Shown here piece after piece: positions 1-8,974 of a stretch of DNA of 64,000 nucleotides. A model generated the notes under the pieces. It did no database searches and was not told the origin of the DNA. It worked only from the letters and a program-made list of their open reading frames with translations. The translations under genes were made by a program, and so were the position numbers. The stretch comes from Chondromyces crocatus (GTDB lineage Bacteria > Myxococcota_A > Polyangia > Polyangiales > Polyangiaceae), in assembly GCF_001189295.1 (NCBI RefSeq), contig NZ_CP012159.1, positions 10,745,856 to 10,809,855 on the forward strand, written 5' to 3'. The stretch's first letter is position 1. The number at the start of each line of letters is the position of its first letter.

Positions 1-2
1 CT

Positions 3-728
3 CAGCGCGATCTCCAGCCAGGTGACGTGATGCTGTTCCTCACGTGGCGTCAGATCGGCAGCAAGGACGACCCCTGGTCGCTCGTCTCCCTGCGTACCCC
101 CATGCCGATGCGCGTCGGCTTGCTGGACCACGCCCCCGTGGACGGGCGGCGCGGGCCCGCCATGACGACCCAGCGCCACGAAGCCGAGATCTCCGCCCAG
201 GTTCTCGATGCCGTCCTGCAGCACGGCACCTCGGACACCGCGCTCCGCTTCGTGGAGGAGCACGAGCTGAAGCGCGGCAGAGGCATCCGCCCCTCCCCCC
301 TCCCGCGCGACGCCCTCGGCACCAGGACCCCTGGACTCATCAGTGCCCAGGACCAGCTCGGCGTCGCGCGCACCCTCCTCAGCGGCGCCAGCAAGAACAG
401 CGCAGCCTTGAAGTACATGCTCGTCCGTCGCCGCCCTGACGCCGTGTACTACAACGAGGTCCTCGCCTGGGCGCACGCGGCCACGGTCATCGACATCCCA
501 CCGAAGCAGGGAGACCTGATCGCAGTCTTCGAGACCAACGAGCCCACCGGCATCAACATTCGTCCCTGGCGCGCCTACGGGCACCAGGACCCCGAACGGC
601 GCCCCTACTGGGATGTCGTCTACGGACGCCCCGCGCGCGCCACGAAGGCACTGTCCCATCTCGCCTACTACCTCGACAGGAGCAACCTCCTCTACGAGGC
701 CCACCTCCCCCCCGACGAAGACGGCTGA
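3..728 (+). CDS. Hypothetical protein, 5' end outside window
   Basis: The frame is open to the left edge. A GTG-ATG pair at 27-32 could start a protein of about 230 residues, but no Shine-Dalgarno sequence precedes it and the residues before it (QPGDV then MLFLTW) read as continuous protein, so the gene probably begins upstream. No signal peptide or membrane segment is visible. The C-terminal half is rich in aromatic residues (YYNEVLAWAHAATVIDIP, PYWDVVYGRPARA), which suggests a folded cytoplasmic protein. I do not recognise the family. The stop lies 6 bp before the next start, so the two are probably co-transcribed. That the gene is real is fairly sure from GC-biased third positions and the operon spacing; its function is unknown. 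Confidence 0.6.
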   Translation, partial: QRDLQPGDVMLFLTWRQIGSKDDPWSLVSLRTPMPMRVGLLDHAPVDGRRGPAMTTQRHEAEISAQVLDAVLQHGTSDTALRFVEEHELKRGRGIRPSPLPRDALGTRTPGLISAQDQLGVARTLLSGASKNSAALKYMLVRRRPDAVYYNEVLAWAHAATVIDIPPKQGDLIAVFETNEPTGINIRPWRAYGHQDPERRPYWDVVYGRPARATKALSHLAYYLDRSNLLYEAHLPPDEDG

Positions 729-734
729 GGCACC

Positions 735-2030
735 ATGGACGACCTCCTACCTCTCGAACGTGTCGCCACCCTCGCGGCCGACCTCGAAGCCGGCGTCCCC
801 CTCGATGCGCTGCTCGAACGAGAGGGGCTCACCCACGACCACTGGAGCGACAGCCAGACCGAGTGGCTCACCCGCATCAGCGAAGAAGCGGCACGTCGAC
901 GGACGACCCTGACCGACCTGTACAAGGCAGCCTTCGCCGCGCGGCTCCCCCTCGCCGAAGCGGAGCACCGAGCCACCACGGCCGCGCGCCTCGCCGAGGC
1001 CCCCCCGCACGCCTCTCCCCCTCCTGACCCCGCCGACGAGCAGGACGACGACACCGACCTCGCTCCGCCTGCCCCCGCTGCCCCCGCCGCCCCCAGACGC
1101 GCCGTGCCTTCCTACCTCCAGACGGAGACCGCGGCGTCCACCTCCTCTTCCACGGGCCCTGCCTCCTCCGCGCTGCCCTCCTCCCGGGCACACACGCCCG
1201 ACCCGACGCCGCCGAGCCCCACGAGCGACCTGTCGACCACCCGCCTCGGAGCCCTCACCCCCGACGGCCCAGCGCTCCCCTTCAGGCCTGCCAGCGCACC
1301 TGGGGTGCAGCATGCCCTCGGCAGCCCCGCACCCTCGACGTCCACCCCCCGCCCCCTCGACCAGACGGTGGATGAACCCTCACGCCCGAGCGCCGACGCG
1401 CTCGATGCCACCCGCCTCCCTGACCCGACGCGCACCGCCGAGCGCCCCCTCCCTTTCCTGGAACCTGGGGCCTTCCCGATTCCCCCACACCCCTCCTCTC
1501 CACCATCGCCCCCCAGGCACGTTCCCGCGCCTGCCGGAGCCACCGTCGCCCTCCCGGTGGCGCCTGCCGCACCTTCCACGCCTGCCGGGGCCACCGTCAC
1601 CCTCCCGGTGACTCCTTCCGTGCCTGCCGTGGCCACCGTCGCCCTCCCGGTGACTCCTTCCGCGCCTGCCGCGCCCGCCATCACCCTCCCGGCGATTCCT
1701 CCACCTCCCGTGCTGCCCCCACCTCCCGTGCTGCCCCCTTCCCCGCTCGCCCCCTTCTCACCCGGAGCGACCCCTTCTCAGGAGGCCCCCCCCTCCAGAC
1801 CCGCGGGTCCGCGCATGAGCCTCGAACAGTTCGCAGCCTTCTCCGCGGAGCTGTCGCTCGGCAACACCACGGCCGAAGCCGTCCGCGCGCGCTGGCAGCT
1901 CACCGAGACCACCCACCGCGCCGAGCAGCTCGCCTGGAGCCAGCGGTTCGGGGTGGAAGGAGAGCTGTACGACCGCTTCACGGCCCTGCACGATCACTAC
2001 CGCACCTGGCTCCTGAGCTCCCGGCGCTGA
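735..2030 (+). CDS. Pro-rich linker protein with two similar helical end domains
   Basis: A 431-residue protein of unknown function. Residues 1-75 and about 360-431 are both predicted helical and resemble each other: each starts with a Leu-x-x-(Val/Phe)-Ala-x-x-(Ala/Ser)-Ala-(Asp/Glu)-Leu segment, continues into a GLTHDHW- or QLTETTH-type turn, and ends in a Trp/Tyr-containing helix, the second closing with HYRTWL. Between them lie about 280 residues of Pro/Ala/Ser/Thr-rich disordered sequence with repeated PAGATV(A/T)LPV units (roughly 265-310) and a PPPVLPP tract. From memory, short proteins with such SLEQ...YRxWL ends occur beside type VI secretion genes in myxobacteria; that link is only an inference. 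Translation is probably coupled to the gene 6 bp upstream. Confidence 0.7.
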   Translation: MDDLLPLERVATLAADLEAGVPLDALLEREGLTHDHWSDSQTEWLTRISEEAARRRTTLTDLYKAAFAARLPLAEAEHRATTAARLAEAPPHASPPPDPADEQDDDTDLAPPAPAAPAAPRRAVPSYLQTETAASTSSSTGPASSALPSSRAHTPDPTPPSPTSDLSTTRLGALTPDGPALPFRPASAPGVQHALGSPAPSTSTPRPLDQTVDEPSRPSADALDATRLPDPTRTAERPLPFLEPGAFPIPPHPSSPPSPPRHVPAPAGATVALPVAPAAPSTPAGATVTLPVTPSVPAVATVALPVTPSAPAAPAITLPAIPPPPVLPPPPVLPPSPLAPFSPGATPSQEAPPSRPAGPRMSLEQFAAFSAELSLGNTTAEAVRARWQLTETTHRAEQLAWSQRFGVEGELYDRFTALHDHYRTWLLSSRR

Positions 2031-2113
2031 CCGACCAGGCGACATCACCACCGATATCCATGGCCTCCCCGGGCTCGTCTCCTGGAGAGGCACCTCGCGG
2101 CTCCCGACCCCTT

Positions 2114-2749
2114 TTACACCTCTGCCGTTTTCCTGGAGACCTCTGCCGCTCTCCTGGAGCGGCGTCGACGCTTGGCCTGACGTAGCCCGAGATCGTCCTG
2201 GATCAGATCGACGCACACCATGAAGGCACACCAGAAGATGGGCGCGACGACGAGACTCACAAAGGGAAGCGTCTGGACGATGCACGCCGTCAGGGCGACG
2301 AGCGAAGGGCCCCGCAGTGGTGATTTCAAGCGCCGGGCGTGACGATCGAGGGCACCGCACAGCCCCAGATTGACCACATACATCCAGTACAGATTGTAGA
2401 ACGGAATGAGCAGGCGCCCGACGGCTTGCCCTGGCGAGATGCTCCTCTCGGAATGGGTCAGCCGACACGACGAGGGGATACGCGTCCACGCCCTGTACAG
2501 CCAACCCATACCGAGAATCGTGGTCAGGAAGAAGAGCTGCGGCTGCGCGACGCGAGCCTTCATGAAATTCGATACGACGTCTTCCGGAGAGCCATACTCG
2601 AACAGAATGAGCACGGTTCGACTCACGACGAGCAACAGGTGGACGTGTGTGATCGCGGTCATGCTCTGGAAGAACCACCGCGTCTTCTCCTTCTCCGCGC
2701 CCGAGACGTCGTCGCCGATCCCTTCTTCCACGAGCCTCCTCCTTTTCAC
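2114..2749 (-). CDS. DUF4328-like multi-pass membrane protein
   Basis: A 211-residue membrane protein read from a GTG start at 2749 that overlaps the stop of the gene upstream (GTGA), so translation is likely coupled. About four hydrophobic segments are visible: around 28-48, 70-90 (FFLTTILGMGWLYRAW), 115-140 and 160-190. The sequence WLYRAW, followed by SPGQAVGRLLIPFYNLYWMY, matches the pattern of DUF4328-type proteins, in which Ser-Pro and Pro-Phe-x-Asn motifs follow a WLYRA helix. The C-terminus is a basic tail. The last membrane segment (APIFWCAFMVCVD) is close to that of the upstream neighbour (APCLWCAFTVRVD), so the pair arose by duplication. Function unknown. Confidence 0.75.
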   Translation of the reverse strand: MKRRRLVEEGIGDDVSGAEKEKTRWFFQSMTAITHVHLLLVVSRTVLILFEYGSPEDVVSNFMKARVAQPQLFFLTTILGMGWLYRAWTRIPSSCRLTHSERSISPGQAVGRLLIPFYNLYWMYVVNLGLCGALDRHARRLKSPLRGPSLVALTACIVQTLPFVSLVVAPIFWCAFMVCVDLIQDDLGLRQAKRRRRSRRAAEVSRKTAEV

Positions 2750-3042
2750 CGCTCCAGAGCCGCCTGCGTCCAGTCGACCCGCACCGTGAACGCGCACCAG
2801 AGACAGGGCGCGAGCATCAAGCCGAAGATGGGAATGAGCTGGACGCGAAACGCCGCCATGGCAAACCGCGACGGCCCACGCACCGACGCGAAGGCCCGCT
2901 GGACGCCCGGAGGGCCATCGATCTTTCCCAGCTCGTAGAAGAGCCTGAGGACGACGCTCGCCGCGTACACCCACGTCAGCGGCGTCAGGCGGCGGAATAA
3001 GCCAGATGGCGTCGAGGCTGAGATGGCGGCGTCGGGGCGCAT
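2746..3042 (-). CDS. Short paralogue of the DUF4328-like neighbour, internally deleted
   Basis: A 98-residue protein from ATG 3042. It has an N-terminal hydrophobic helix (LTWVYAASVVLRLFYELG) and a C-terminal helix PIFGLMLAPCLWCAFTVRVD that matches the end of the next gene. The central WLYRA and Pro-Phe-x-Asn segments of the full-length family are absent, so this looks like a copy that lost its middle, or a half-gene left after unequal recombination. Its TGA overlaps the GTG start of the following gene. Whether it is functional is unclear; the intact frame and overlap argue that it is expressed. Confidence 0.6.
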   Translation of the reverse strand: MRPDAAISASTPSGLFRRLTPLTWVYAASVVLRLFYELGKIDGPPGVQRAFASVRGPSRFAMAAFRVQLIPIFGLMLAPCLWCAFTVRVDWTQAALER

Positions 3043-3063
3043 CCCCGAGACACTACATGCGAC

Positions 3064-3086
3064 GGGGAACGCTGAACAGCGTCCCC
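3064..3086 (-). terminator. Candidate terminator hairpin
   Basis: GGGG-A-ACGCT, tetraloop GAAC, AGCGT-CCCC forms a stem of nine pairs with one bulged base. It lies 7 bp downstream of the Cys-rich lipoprotein stop and upstream of the next start, as expected for a terminator or mRNA stabiliser. No long T tract follows, so intrinsic termination is unproven. Confidence 0.45.
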
Positions 3087-3092
3087 CAGCGC

Positions 3093-4739
3093 TCAGTTGA
3101 TGGCGGCGGTCATCGTGAACTCCCCGCCCACGTCGAAGCTGTAGGGCGAGTCGACCACGAAGTAATAGGTCCCCGCCGTCTGCGCCGTGAACTGCAAGCG
3201 CTCGCCGTCGTTCACGGTGGCCTCGGCCGCGGCGCAGCCAGCCAGCGTCGGATTGCAGACTGCCGGGCTCCCCGGGCCGAACAGGTAGACATTCACGTCG
3301 AACTGGGTGGAGGACACCTGCACGTCCAGCGTCTGACCGGCCTGCAGGCTCACCTGGTAGACGACATCCGGCCCCTCCTGCACGGCGAACCCGATGCACA
3401 CCCCATCCACCGGATTGGCACCGTAATCGTCGGCCGCACCGAGCGTCGTCCCGGTGCTCGTCCCCAGGGGCAACGGCAGCGCCATGGCGCACGTATCGTT
3501 CGACACCGGAGGCGCGCACAGATCCGCCTGCACGCACACCTCACCCGAAGCGCAGCCGGTCACCGGCAAGGACCTGTCGTCACAATCGGGATCCGTCACG
3601 CCGCACTCACAGTTGCACTCGGCACCGTCCGCGTACAGCTCACCGCCGCACGTCCACCCCGGCGGGTAATTCGGTGCGCAGAAGCCCTTCCCGGAGAGAT
3701 CGCCGAAGACCGGGAAGCACACCTCTTGCTGGCCAGCATCACAGTCGTGATCGCTGCGACAGATGGAGCGGCACACCCTGTCGTCACGGAAGTTGCGGTC
3801 GCACAGCCCCTCGGAGAACGAGCCGTTCACCGCGCAGAAGACCGCGGTGTCCGGACACGCCTCGCCAAATTGCACCGACCCTGCCACGACGGGCGGGTCG
3901 TCATAACAGAGGTCACTCGGCCATCCCACGCTGCAGACCCCGGCGCTGCATCCCGACTTTGGCTCGAATGCACTGCACTTGTCGAAGCACATACCGGCAA
4001 TGCAGGCTTGCGCTGCGTCGCACCCCTCGATGGGCATCAACGCTCCAGGCTCGCAATCCGCATCGGCTGCACCGCACTCGCAATCGCAGGTCGTACCGTC
4101 GTTGTATCGCGCCGGGTCACACGTCCAGCCGGAAGGCACGTACCGGTAATTGATCTGCATGTCCGGCACCGTGAAACAGCCACCACCAGGCACGGGCGTC
4201 GACGCGGTGGTCACCGGATCGAGCGTCACCTCGACGAGCTCCAGCCCCTCCAGAGAAGCCACGAGATCGAGCGACACCCTCGGATCCCGGGAGAGCGTCA
4301 TCCGGCCCTTCGACTGGAAGAAGAATTTGTCCGAAAGCTGCCCGTCGAAGTCCTGCGCGATCAGCACGCAATGGCCACAGGTGCCGAAATTGTCATCGGG
4401 GGTCTCGGACAGGTCGAAGACGCCTATGGGGGTATCGACGAAATCTCCGACGTTGTAAAACTGGAGGAAGAATCGATCGGGCAGATCACTCCCGATATTG
4501 GGCTCGACCTCGCCGCGATAGCCGATCGACACATCGTCATAAAGGTCGAAACGCAGGTTGTTCAGGGAGATGACCTCGCAATTCCCGGTGCCACCAGCGC
4601 CACCAGCACCGCCAGCGCCGCCAGCGCCGCCTGCCCCCCCACCTCCGCCGTCATCCGGTGGGTCTTCACCGCCACAACCCACAGCAGCCAGGGACAGGAG
4701 TCCCAGGGAAATAAGCCCGATACGAGCAAGATGGATCAT
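3093..4739 (-). CDS. Cys-rich lipoprotein with C-terminal PPC-like domain
   Basis: A 548-residue exported lipoprotein. Residues 1-22 form a signal peptide with lipobox AVGC (Cys22), followed by a DDGG and GGA-repeat linker to about residue 52. Residues 55-195 form a beta-rich domain of unknown type. Residues 205-400 hold two copies of a Cys module, each of the form GWTC, then a short spacer, then DG, then CxCECG, then DxDC, as in many myxobacterial surface proteins. The last 120 residues (DTCAMALPLPLG to the end, with GPDVVYQVSL and GTYYFVVDS) look like a pre-peptidase C-terminal (PPC) beta sandwich. No catalytic site is visible; an outer-membrane or extracellular binding role is inferred. 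A candidate terminator follows the stop. Confidence 0.8.
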   Translation of the reverse strand: MIHLARIGLISLGLLSLAAVGCGGEDPPDDGGGGGAGGAGGAGGAGGAGGTGNCEVISLNNLRFDLYDDVSIGYRGEVEPNIGSDLPDRFFLQFYNVGDFVDTPIGVFDLSETPDDNFGTCGHCVLIAQDFDGQLSDKFFFQSKGRMTLSRDPRVSLDLVASLEGLELVEVTLDPVTTASTPVPGGGCFTVPDMQINYRYVPSGWTCDPARYNDGTTCDCECGAADADCEPGALMPIEGCDAAQACIAGMCFDKCSAFEPKSGCSAGVCSVGWPSDLCYDDPPVVAGSVQFGEACPDTAVFCAVNGSFSEGLCDRNFRDDRVCRSICRSDHDCDAGQQEVCFPVFGDLSGKGFCAPNYPPGWTCGGELYADGAECNCECGVTDPDCDDRSLPVTGCASGEVCVQADLCAPPVSNDTCAMALPLPLGTSTGTTLGAADDYGANPVDGVCIGFAVQEGPDVVYQVSLQAGQTLDVQVSSTQFDVNVYLFGPGSPAVCNPTLAGCAAAEATVNDGERLQFTAQTAGTYYFVVDSPYSFDVGGEFTMTAAIN

Positions 4740-4871
4740 GCTCGTACGTAGCTTTTTCCAGCGATTCCTGTCCAGGCGAACGCCGTTGGAATCCTGCTCT
4801 TCTCACCGAAACCGCTGGCCACCTGCTCACGGGACACAGCAGCAGCGTGCGACGAAATGATCGACGTCGCG

Positions 4872-4920
4872 CTGCCCGCGTACCCGCGCTGCCCGCACTG
4901 CCCGCACTGCCCGCGCTGCC
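4872..4920. repeat. Short 9-bp tandem repeat
   Basis: CTGCCCGC(A/G) occurs four to five times in tandem, with one altered unit, between the chitinase stop and the start of the Cys-rich lipoprotein. It would read as Gly-Ser-Ala repeats on the minus strand but is not inside a convincing gene. It lies in the presumed leader of the lipoprotein gene. Confidence 0.6.
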
Positions 4921-4940
4921 ACACGCCTCGAAGCGACTCA

Positions 4941-6215
4941 TCAATAGTGGGTCATCTGCTCGCAGGTCAGGTTCGGCCCGGTGCTCACACCGATCAGCCC
5001 CGTGAATCGCTCGTAGAATCCGAGCCGGCTCTGGACCTGGGGCGGCGTCGGCTTGCTGCATTCGATGCCGCCATTGATGACGTTCACCGTCATCCCGAAC
5101 CCTGGCGCTCGTCCGAGAGCCGTGTCCTGCGCCGAAGGAGTCCAGCCGCCGGTCATCACCGCGTGGGCCGAGGGCTTCGGGGATTGGGGCGTCATCCAGA
5201 ACCAGACGGCCGTCTCGAAAGCGACGACACCGTCGGAGGTCACCAGATCGGGGTTCGCCAGCAGCGGCAACCCGAGCGCGTCCCCCACCTGGCCATAGTT
5301 GTAATTGTAGCTGAGCTGAATGGGACCACGCCCGTGGTAGGTCTTCCCGGGCGCGCACGGGTACTGCGCATTGCTCGCCTCGCAGTAGCCCGTGCAGGCC
5401 CCATTCTCGCAACCAACCTCCTGGGTGAAGTAGAGCCCCCAGGCGTAGGGCCCCGAGGGTGCCGAAGGCCAGCCCCCCGTGGTCTCGTGCCCGATGTTCG
5501 CGAGGAATGCGGCGACCTCCCGCTTCCGCTGCTCCAGCGTCCCGGTGCGCGCGAAGGCCGGGAAGCGCTCGGCGGCCGCAACCCATGCCGCGTAGCCGTA
5601 GAGCGCATTCCGGTACGGGAACATCGCCTCGTACAGCTCCTGCGAGACCAGCTCGCCCAGTCCGCCGCCAGCGCCTCCTGCGCCCCCCTCACCGCCCTCT
5701 CCGCCGCTGCCGCCCTCGCCCCCTGTGCCCCCCGCACCGCCCACGCCGCTGGAAGGGCCACCCCCGTTACAGGCCACGCCGTTCACCGCGAAGTTCGTCG
5801 GTGCCTCGTTGGCGCCGCCTTGCAGCGTCCCGCTGAAGCCCACCGAGACGGTGTCGCCAGGGGCGATCCTGCGGTTCCACCCCGCATCCTGGATCGACAC
5901 CTCTGCCCCCTGCTGGGTGACGGTGCCGTTCCACAGGCTCCCGATCTGCTGCCCGCTCGGATAGGTCCAGGTCAGCGTCCAGCCGTCGTAGGTCCCCGTG
6001 CCCTCGTTACGGAGCTCCACCTCGGCGGTGAAGCCGGTCGACCAGACGTCGCTCACCCCATGGGTCACCGAGCAGGCGGGGCTCCCGAGCGCGCCGCCTT
6101 GCCCGCCGACCAGGTCACCTCGATCGTCTCCCTCGGGGTTGCCCCCACAGTTCATCGCAGAGAGGGCAGCGCCGACGAGGGCGAGGGACCGTACTGCGCG
6201 CAGTGCCGACTTCAT
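4941..6215 (-). CDS. Secreted GH19 chitinase with CBM2-type binding domain
   Basis: A 424-residue secreted enzyme predicted to cleave beta-1,4 links of chitin. ATG 6215 is preceded by GGGAGA at good spacing. A signal peptide ends near SAMNC, a weak lipobox. Residues about 45-150 resemble a CBM2 cellulose/chitin-binding domain ([44 protein letters not shown]). A Gly-Gly-Glu linker follows (155-185). Residues 190-424 are the GH19 domain: [10 protein letters not shown] carries the catalytic acid Glu, the GYCE segment holds a candidate second Glu, and [16 protein letters not shown] is the family signature. Length and order fit two-domain bacterial GH19 enzymes. For a myxobacterium this suggests attack on fungal walls. 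Confidence 0.93.
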   Translation of the reverse strand: MKSALRAVRSLALVGAALSAMNCGGNPEGDDRGDLVGGQGGALGSPACSVTHGVSDVWSTGFTAEVELRNEGTGTYDGWTLTWTYPSGQQIGSLWNGTVTQQGAEVSIQDAGWNRRIAPGDTVSVGFSGTLQGGANEAPTNFAVNGVACNGGGPSSGVGGAGGTGGEGGSGGEGGEGGAGGAGGGLGELVSQELYEAMFPYRNALYGYAAWVAAAERFPAFARTGTLEQRKREVAAFLANIGHETTGGWPSAPSGPYAWGLYFTQEVGCENGACTGYCEASNAQYPCAPGKTYHGRGPIQLSYNYNYGQVGDALGLPLLANPDLVTSDGVVAFETAVWFWMTPQSPKPSAHAVMTGGWTPSAQDTALGRAPGFGMTVNVINGGIECSKPTPPQVQSRLGFYERFTGLIGVSTGPNLTCEQMTHY

Positions 6216-6516
6216 CTTCGTCTCCCGACCCCTCATGGCCGACCCATCGCGGGCTCGCGGTCACCATCCCAGGGGATTCGCGGAGCCATTGCAACCCCCA
6301 AGCCAGCGCCAGCTCGCCTCCCCCTGCCTCCCAGCCATCGTCTCTGTCGAAGATTCCAGTCGAGGTCCTCGTTCGATGGCACGACCCGTGGGGCGACACA
6401 CCCCGAGGGCACCCGCACCAGGACTCATGGCGGCCACCGCGGACGCAGGGGGCGATCTCCCCGATCACCCCCCTGGCGATCTCCCCGATCGCCTCCGCTC
6501 TCCTCACCACCCCGCC

Positions 6517-7755
6517 TCAGTAGCGCGTCTCGCAGACCTGCCCGTCTGCGAAGGCCTTCATCGCGGTAAGCTCCTGCGGCGACGCCTCGTCGTAATGCCA
6601 GCCCATGGCCCCCGCATAGCCATTGCCGTACCAGCTCTCGACCAGCGCCCCGTAGGACGCCCCGCTCAGCCCGCGCAAGGGGAACTCCCCCATGACCACG
6701 GGCTTGTCGTCGACACCGAAATCGGCAGGCGACAGCGTGTAGGGCCAGTAGGTGTCGATCCAGTCGTACATGTGGAACTGATAGAAATCGACATCGACCG
6801 CCGACCACGCCTTCGCCCATTTCATCGCCGCACCACCCACCGTGATCAGCGCGTCGCTCTCCTCGCGCAGCACCCCGATCACCCCGGCGACGAACGCCTC
6901 CATCTGCGCGTGCGACACCGACGACAGCTCGGGCATCGGGTCATAGTCCTCGTCGTCGTAGGGGCTCGTCCCCGTCATTGCCCACTCCGGCTCGTTGATC
7001 ACGTCCCACGCAATGAGCCGCCCCCGGTGCGGGCTCGCCGCCGCCGCCCGCGCGAGAGGACGCACCACGTTCTCGAGCAGCATCGCCCGCCGGCCTGCGT
7101 CGGTGACCATCGGCGTGATGCCGGGGACCCAGATCCCCGCCACCGTCTCGCTGGGCCTGAACGCATCGAAGGAGAACAGGCACGGCATCAGGTACACGTC
7201 CTCCTGCGCTGCCAGCTCCAGCGCTTTGTGAAGGTCGGCCACGGCCGTCGCGCCCAGCCCCGTCGGCTGATCGCTCCCGTCGAAGGTGACCCCATCCCCG
7301 CGGAAATCGGGGAACACCCACCACCGCACCACGCTCCCCCCGTGCGCGCGGATGTCGGCGAGCCGCGCCGCGTGCGCGCCCGGGTCCGCCGCGACGCCGG
7401 GCTGCTGCCACGCGGCGATGCCCCCGAAGTCCGCGCCGAAATGGCGCCATGCGTAGTTGATGCCGTACAGGAAGCGGTGCTTGCAGTCGAACGTCACCCC
7501 GCCTTGCGGCGCCGGGCACACGTCGACACCGCAGACCTCGCCCCCACCGTCGCCTCCCCCCCCGGAAGCAGCCCCCATCCCGCCCGTGAGCCCAGAGCCC
7601 GCCCCGGGCCCGCTGTTGCCGGTCCCCCCCTCACCCAGCCAGTCGGCGTCCCCCCCTGCATCGCCCGCCGACGAACACGCGCCCACGCACAGCGCGGCAC
7701 ACAGCGCGACGCTCAGCAGGACGCCCGAGGATTTCGACACGAAGACTCCCTTCAC
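6517..7755 (-). CDS. GH5-like glycoside hydrolase lipoprotein
   Basis: A 412-residue exported enzyme. The GTG at 7755 is chosen because AAGGAGG lies 5 bp upstream. The signal peptide ends in a good lipobox (VGAC) and is followed by a Gly/Ala/Ser linker to about residue 75. The rest is a TIM-barrel hydrolase of clan A type: FLYGINYAW opens the barrel, WDVINEPEW (around residue 255) holds the acid/base Glu, YQFHMYDW precedes the next strand, and VVMGEFPL (around residue 357) has the nucleophile Glu. GH5-like cellulase/mannanase activity is likely; the substrate cannot be told. The last gene of the minus-strand run led by the kinase at 13742. Confidence 0.85.
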   Translation of the reverse strand: MKGVFVSKSSGVLLSVALCAALCVGACSSAGDAGGDADWLGEGGTGNSGPGAGSGLTGGMGAASGGGGDGGGEVCGVDVCPAPQGGVTFDCKHRFLYGINYAWRHFGADFGGIAAWQQPGVAADPGAHAARLADIRAHGGSVVRWWVFPDFRGDGVTFDGSDQPTGLGATAVADLHKALELAAQEDVYLMPCLFSFDAFRPSETVAGIWVPGITPMVTDAGRRAMLLENVVRPLARAAAASPHRGRLIAWDVINEPEWAMTGTSPYDDEDYDPMPELSSVSHAQMEAFVAGVIGVLREESDALITVGGAAMKWAKAWSAVDVDFYQFHMYDWIDTYWPYTLSPADFGVDDKPVVMGEFPLRGLSGASYGALVESWYGNGYAGAMGWHYDEASPQELTAMKAFADGQVCETRY

Positions 7756-7878
7756 GACTGCCTCCTTCGCTCCTGCGCCTGGTGAAGCTGCGCTCCGGTG
7801 CCTTCCCGCTCTCCTGCCTTGCCCGTCCCCGTCCCCGCCCCCGCCCCCGCCCTCTCCCTTCGCCCCCCGCACTCTCGC

Positions 7879-8961
7879 TCAGAAGCGACCGCTCATCAAC
7901 GCCGCCCCCCCGCCGGGCAGCGGCGTGGCCCCGAAGCTCACCTTGGCCTGGGTCGGCGCCGCCTTGCCCCCGCTCAAGAGGAGCATCACCGTCCCGGCGC
8001 CCACGCCCGCGATCCCCAGGCCCCAGCCCACATAGTTGGCGATGAACAGCCCATCGCTCCCGTCGCGGATCTCGACCCCTTCCGCCGTGCAGCGCTGCGC
8101 CGGGCACGCCTCCTTCAGCTGCCCATCGCGTGACAGCAGCATCCCTCCGGTCACCCCGGCGAGCACCGCCCCGGCCACGCCCACCCCGAGCGAGATGAAG
8201 CCCGCCGTGCGCAGCCCGCTCGACCCACCCGACGCCGGCGTCTCTCCGGGCCCCCCTGGACCTCCCACGACGGAGACCTCGCCTGGCGCGCTCGACGCTT
8301 CCGCCGCCGCGGGAGCGAGCTCCAGCTCCTTCTTCTCGCCCTCTGCCAGCGAGACCTCGAACGTCCGCTCCGGCCGCCCTGGCGCGCGCACCACGACGGT
8401 GTGCGGCCCGGGATCGATCGGGAGCGACAGCCCCAGCGCGCTGCTGGAGAGCGGCACCCCATCGCGCAGCACACTCATGTCGGCGGGCGCGCCCACCGCA
8501 GCACGGAGGGTCAGGTGCGGCACCCGCGGCTCCAGCGCCGAGATCCGCGCCCGCACCAGCTCGCGCCGCGGATCCTCGGCCCCCAGACGCTGCTCCACCT
8601 CGCCGTAGAGCGCCCAGGCCGTCGCGATCCGCGAGCGCTGCTCCTCGCACTCCGCCAGCTTGAACGCCGTCCCCGGCGCGGGATCCAGGTCCTGGCTCTG
8701 CCGCAGCTTCGCGCACGCCGCGTCCCAGTCGCCCTTCGCGGCGTCGCTCTTCGCCGCCTGGAACAGGGCCTCGGCAGCCGCGGGATCCCGCGTGGTCGCG
8801 GAGCGCTCGGCCGGCTGCGCCGCCGCCGGTACGGTGGCGAGACACAGGCCCGTGAACAGCGCTGCCGCGATGAATGGGCCGCGACGTGAGCGCGTCGACT
8901 CCCGTGCGCGCTCGCTCCTGCAGGGCGTGGGCTCGGTCATGGGGTGGGTGGGCTCGGTCAT
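7879..8961 (-). CDS. TPR/PEGA-type periplasmic protein with two C-terminal membrane helices
   Basis: About 360 residues. Two in-frame ATGs (8961 and 8940) lie in a duplicated MTEPT(H/P) segment; neither has a clear Shine-Dalgarno, so the start is uncertain. A signal peptide (AAALFTGLCLATVPAAAQ) is followed by a helical region (DPAAAEALFQAAKSDAAKGD, then LRQSQDLDPAPGT) like the TPR-like segment of many myxobacterial proteins. A PEGA-like beta domain (SVLRDGVPLSSS, PGPHTVVVRAPGR) comes next. Near the C-terminus are two membrane helices (FISLGVGVAGAVLAGVTGG and YVGWGLGIAGVGAGTVMLLL). Such proteins often sit beside Ser/Thr kinases. No enzymatic motif is present. It lies 14 bp after the lipoprotein gene, so it is probably in the same operon. 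Confidence 0.8.
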   Translation of the reverse strand: MTEPTHPMTEPTPCRSERARESTRSRRGPFIAAALFTGLCLATVPAAAQPAERSATTRDPAAAEALFQAAKSDAAKGDWDAACAKLRQSQDLDPAPGTAFKLAECEEQRSRIATAWALYGEVEQRLGAEDPRRELVRARISALEPRVPHLTLRAAVGAPADMSVLRDGVPLSSSALGLSLPIDPGPHTVVVRAPGRPERTFEVSLAEGEKKELELAPAAAEASSAPGEVSVVGGPGGPGETPASGGSSGLRTAGFISLGVGVAGAVLAGVTGGMLLSRDGQLKEACPAQRCTAEGVEIRDGSDGLFIANYVGWGLGIAGVGAGTVMLLLSGGKAAPTQAKVSFGATPLPGGGAALMSGRF

Positions 8962-8974
8962 GCGCGGCGCGCGA

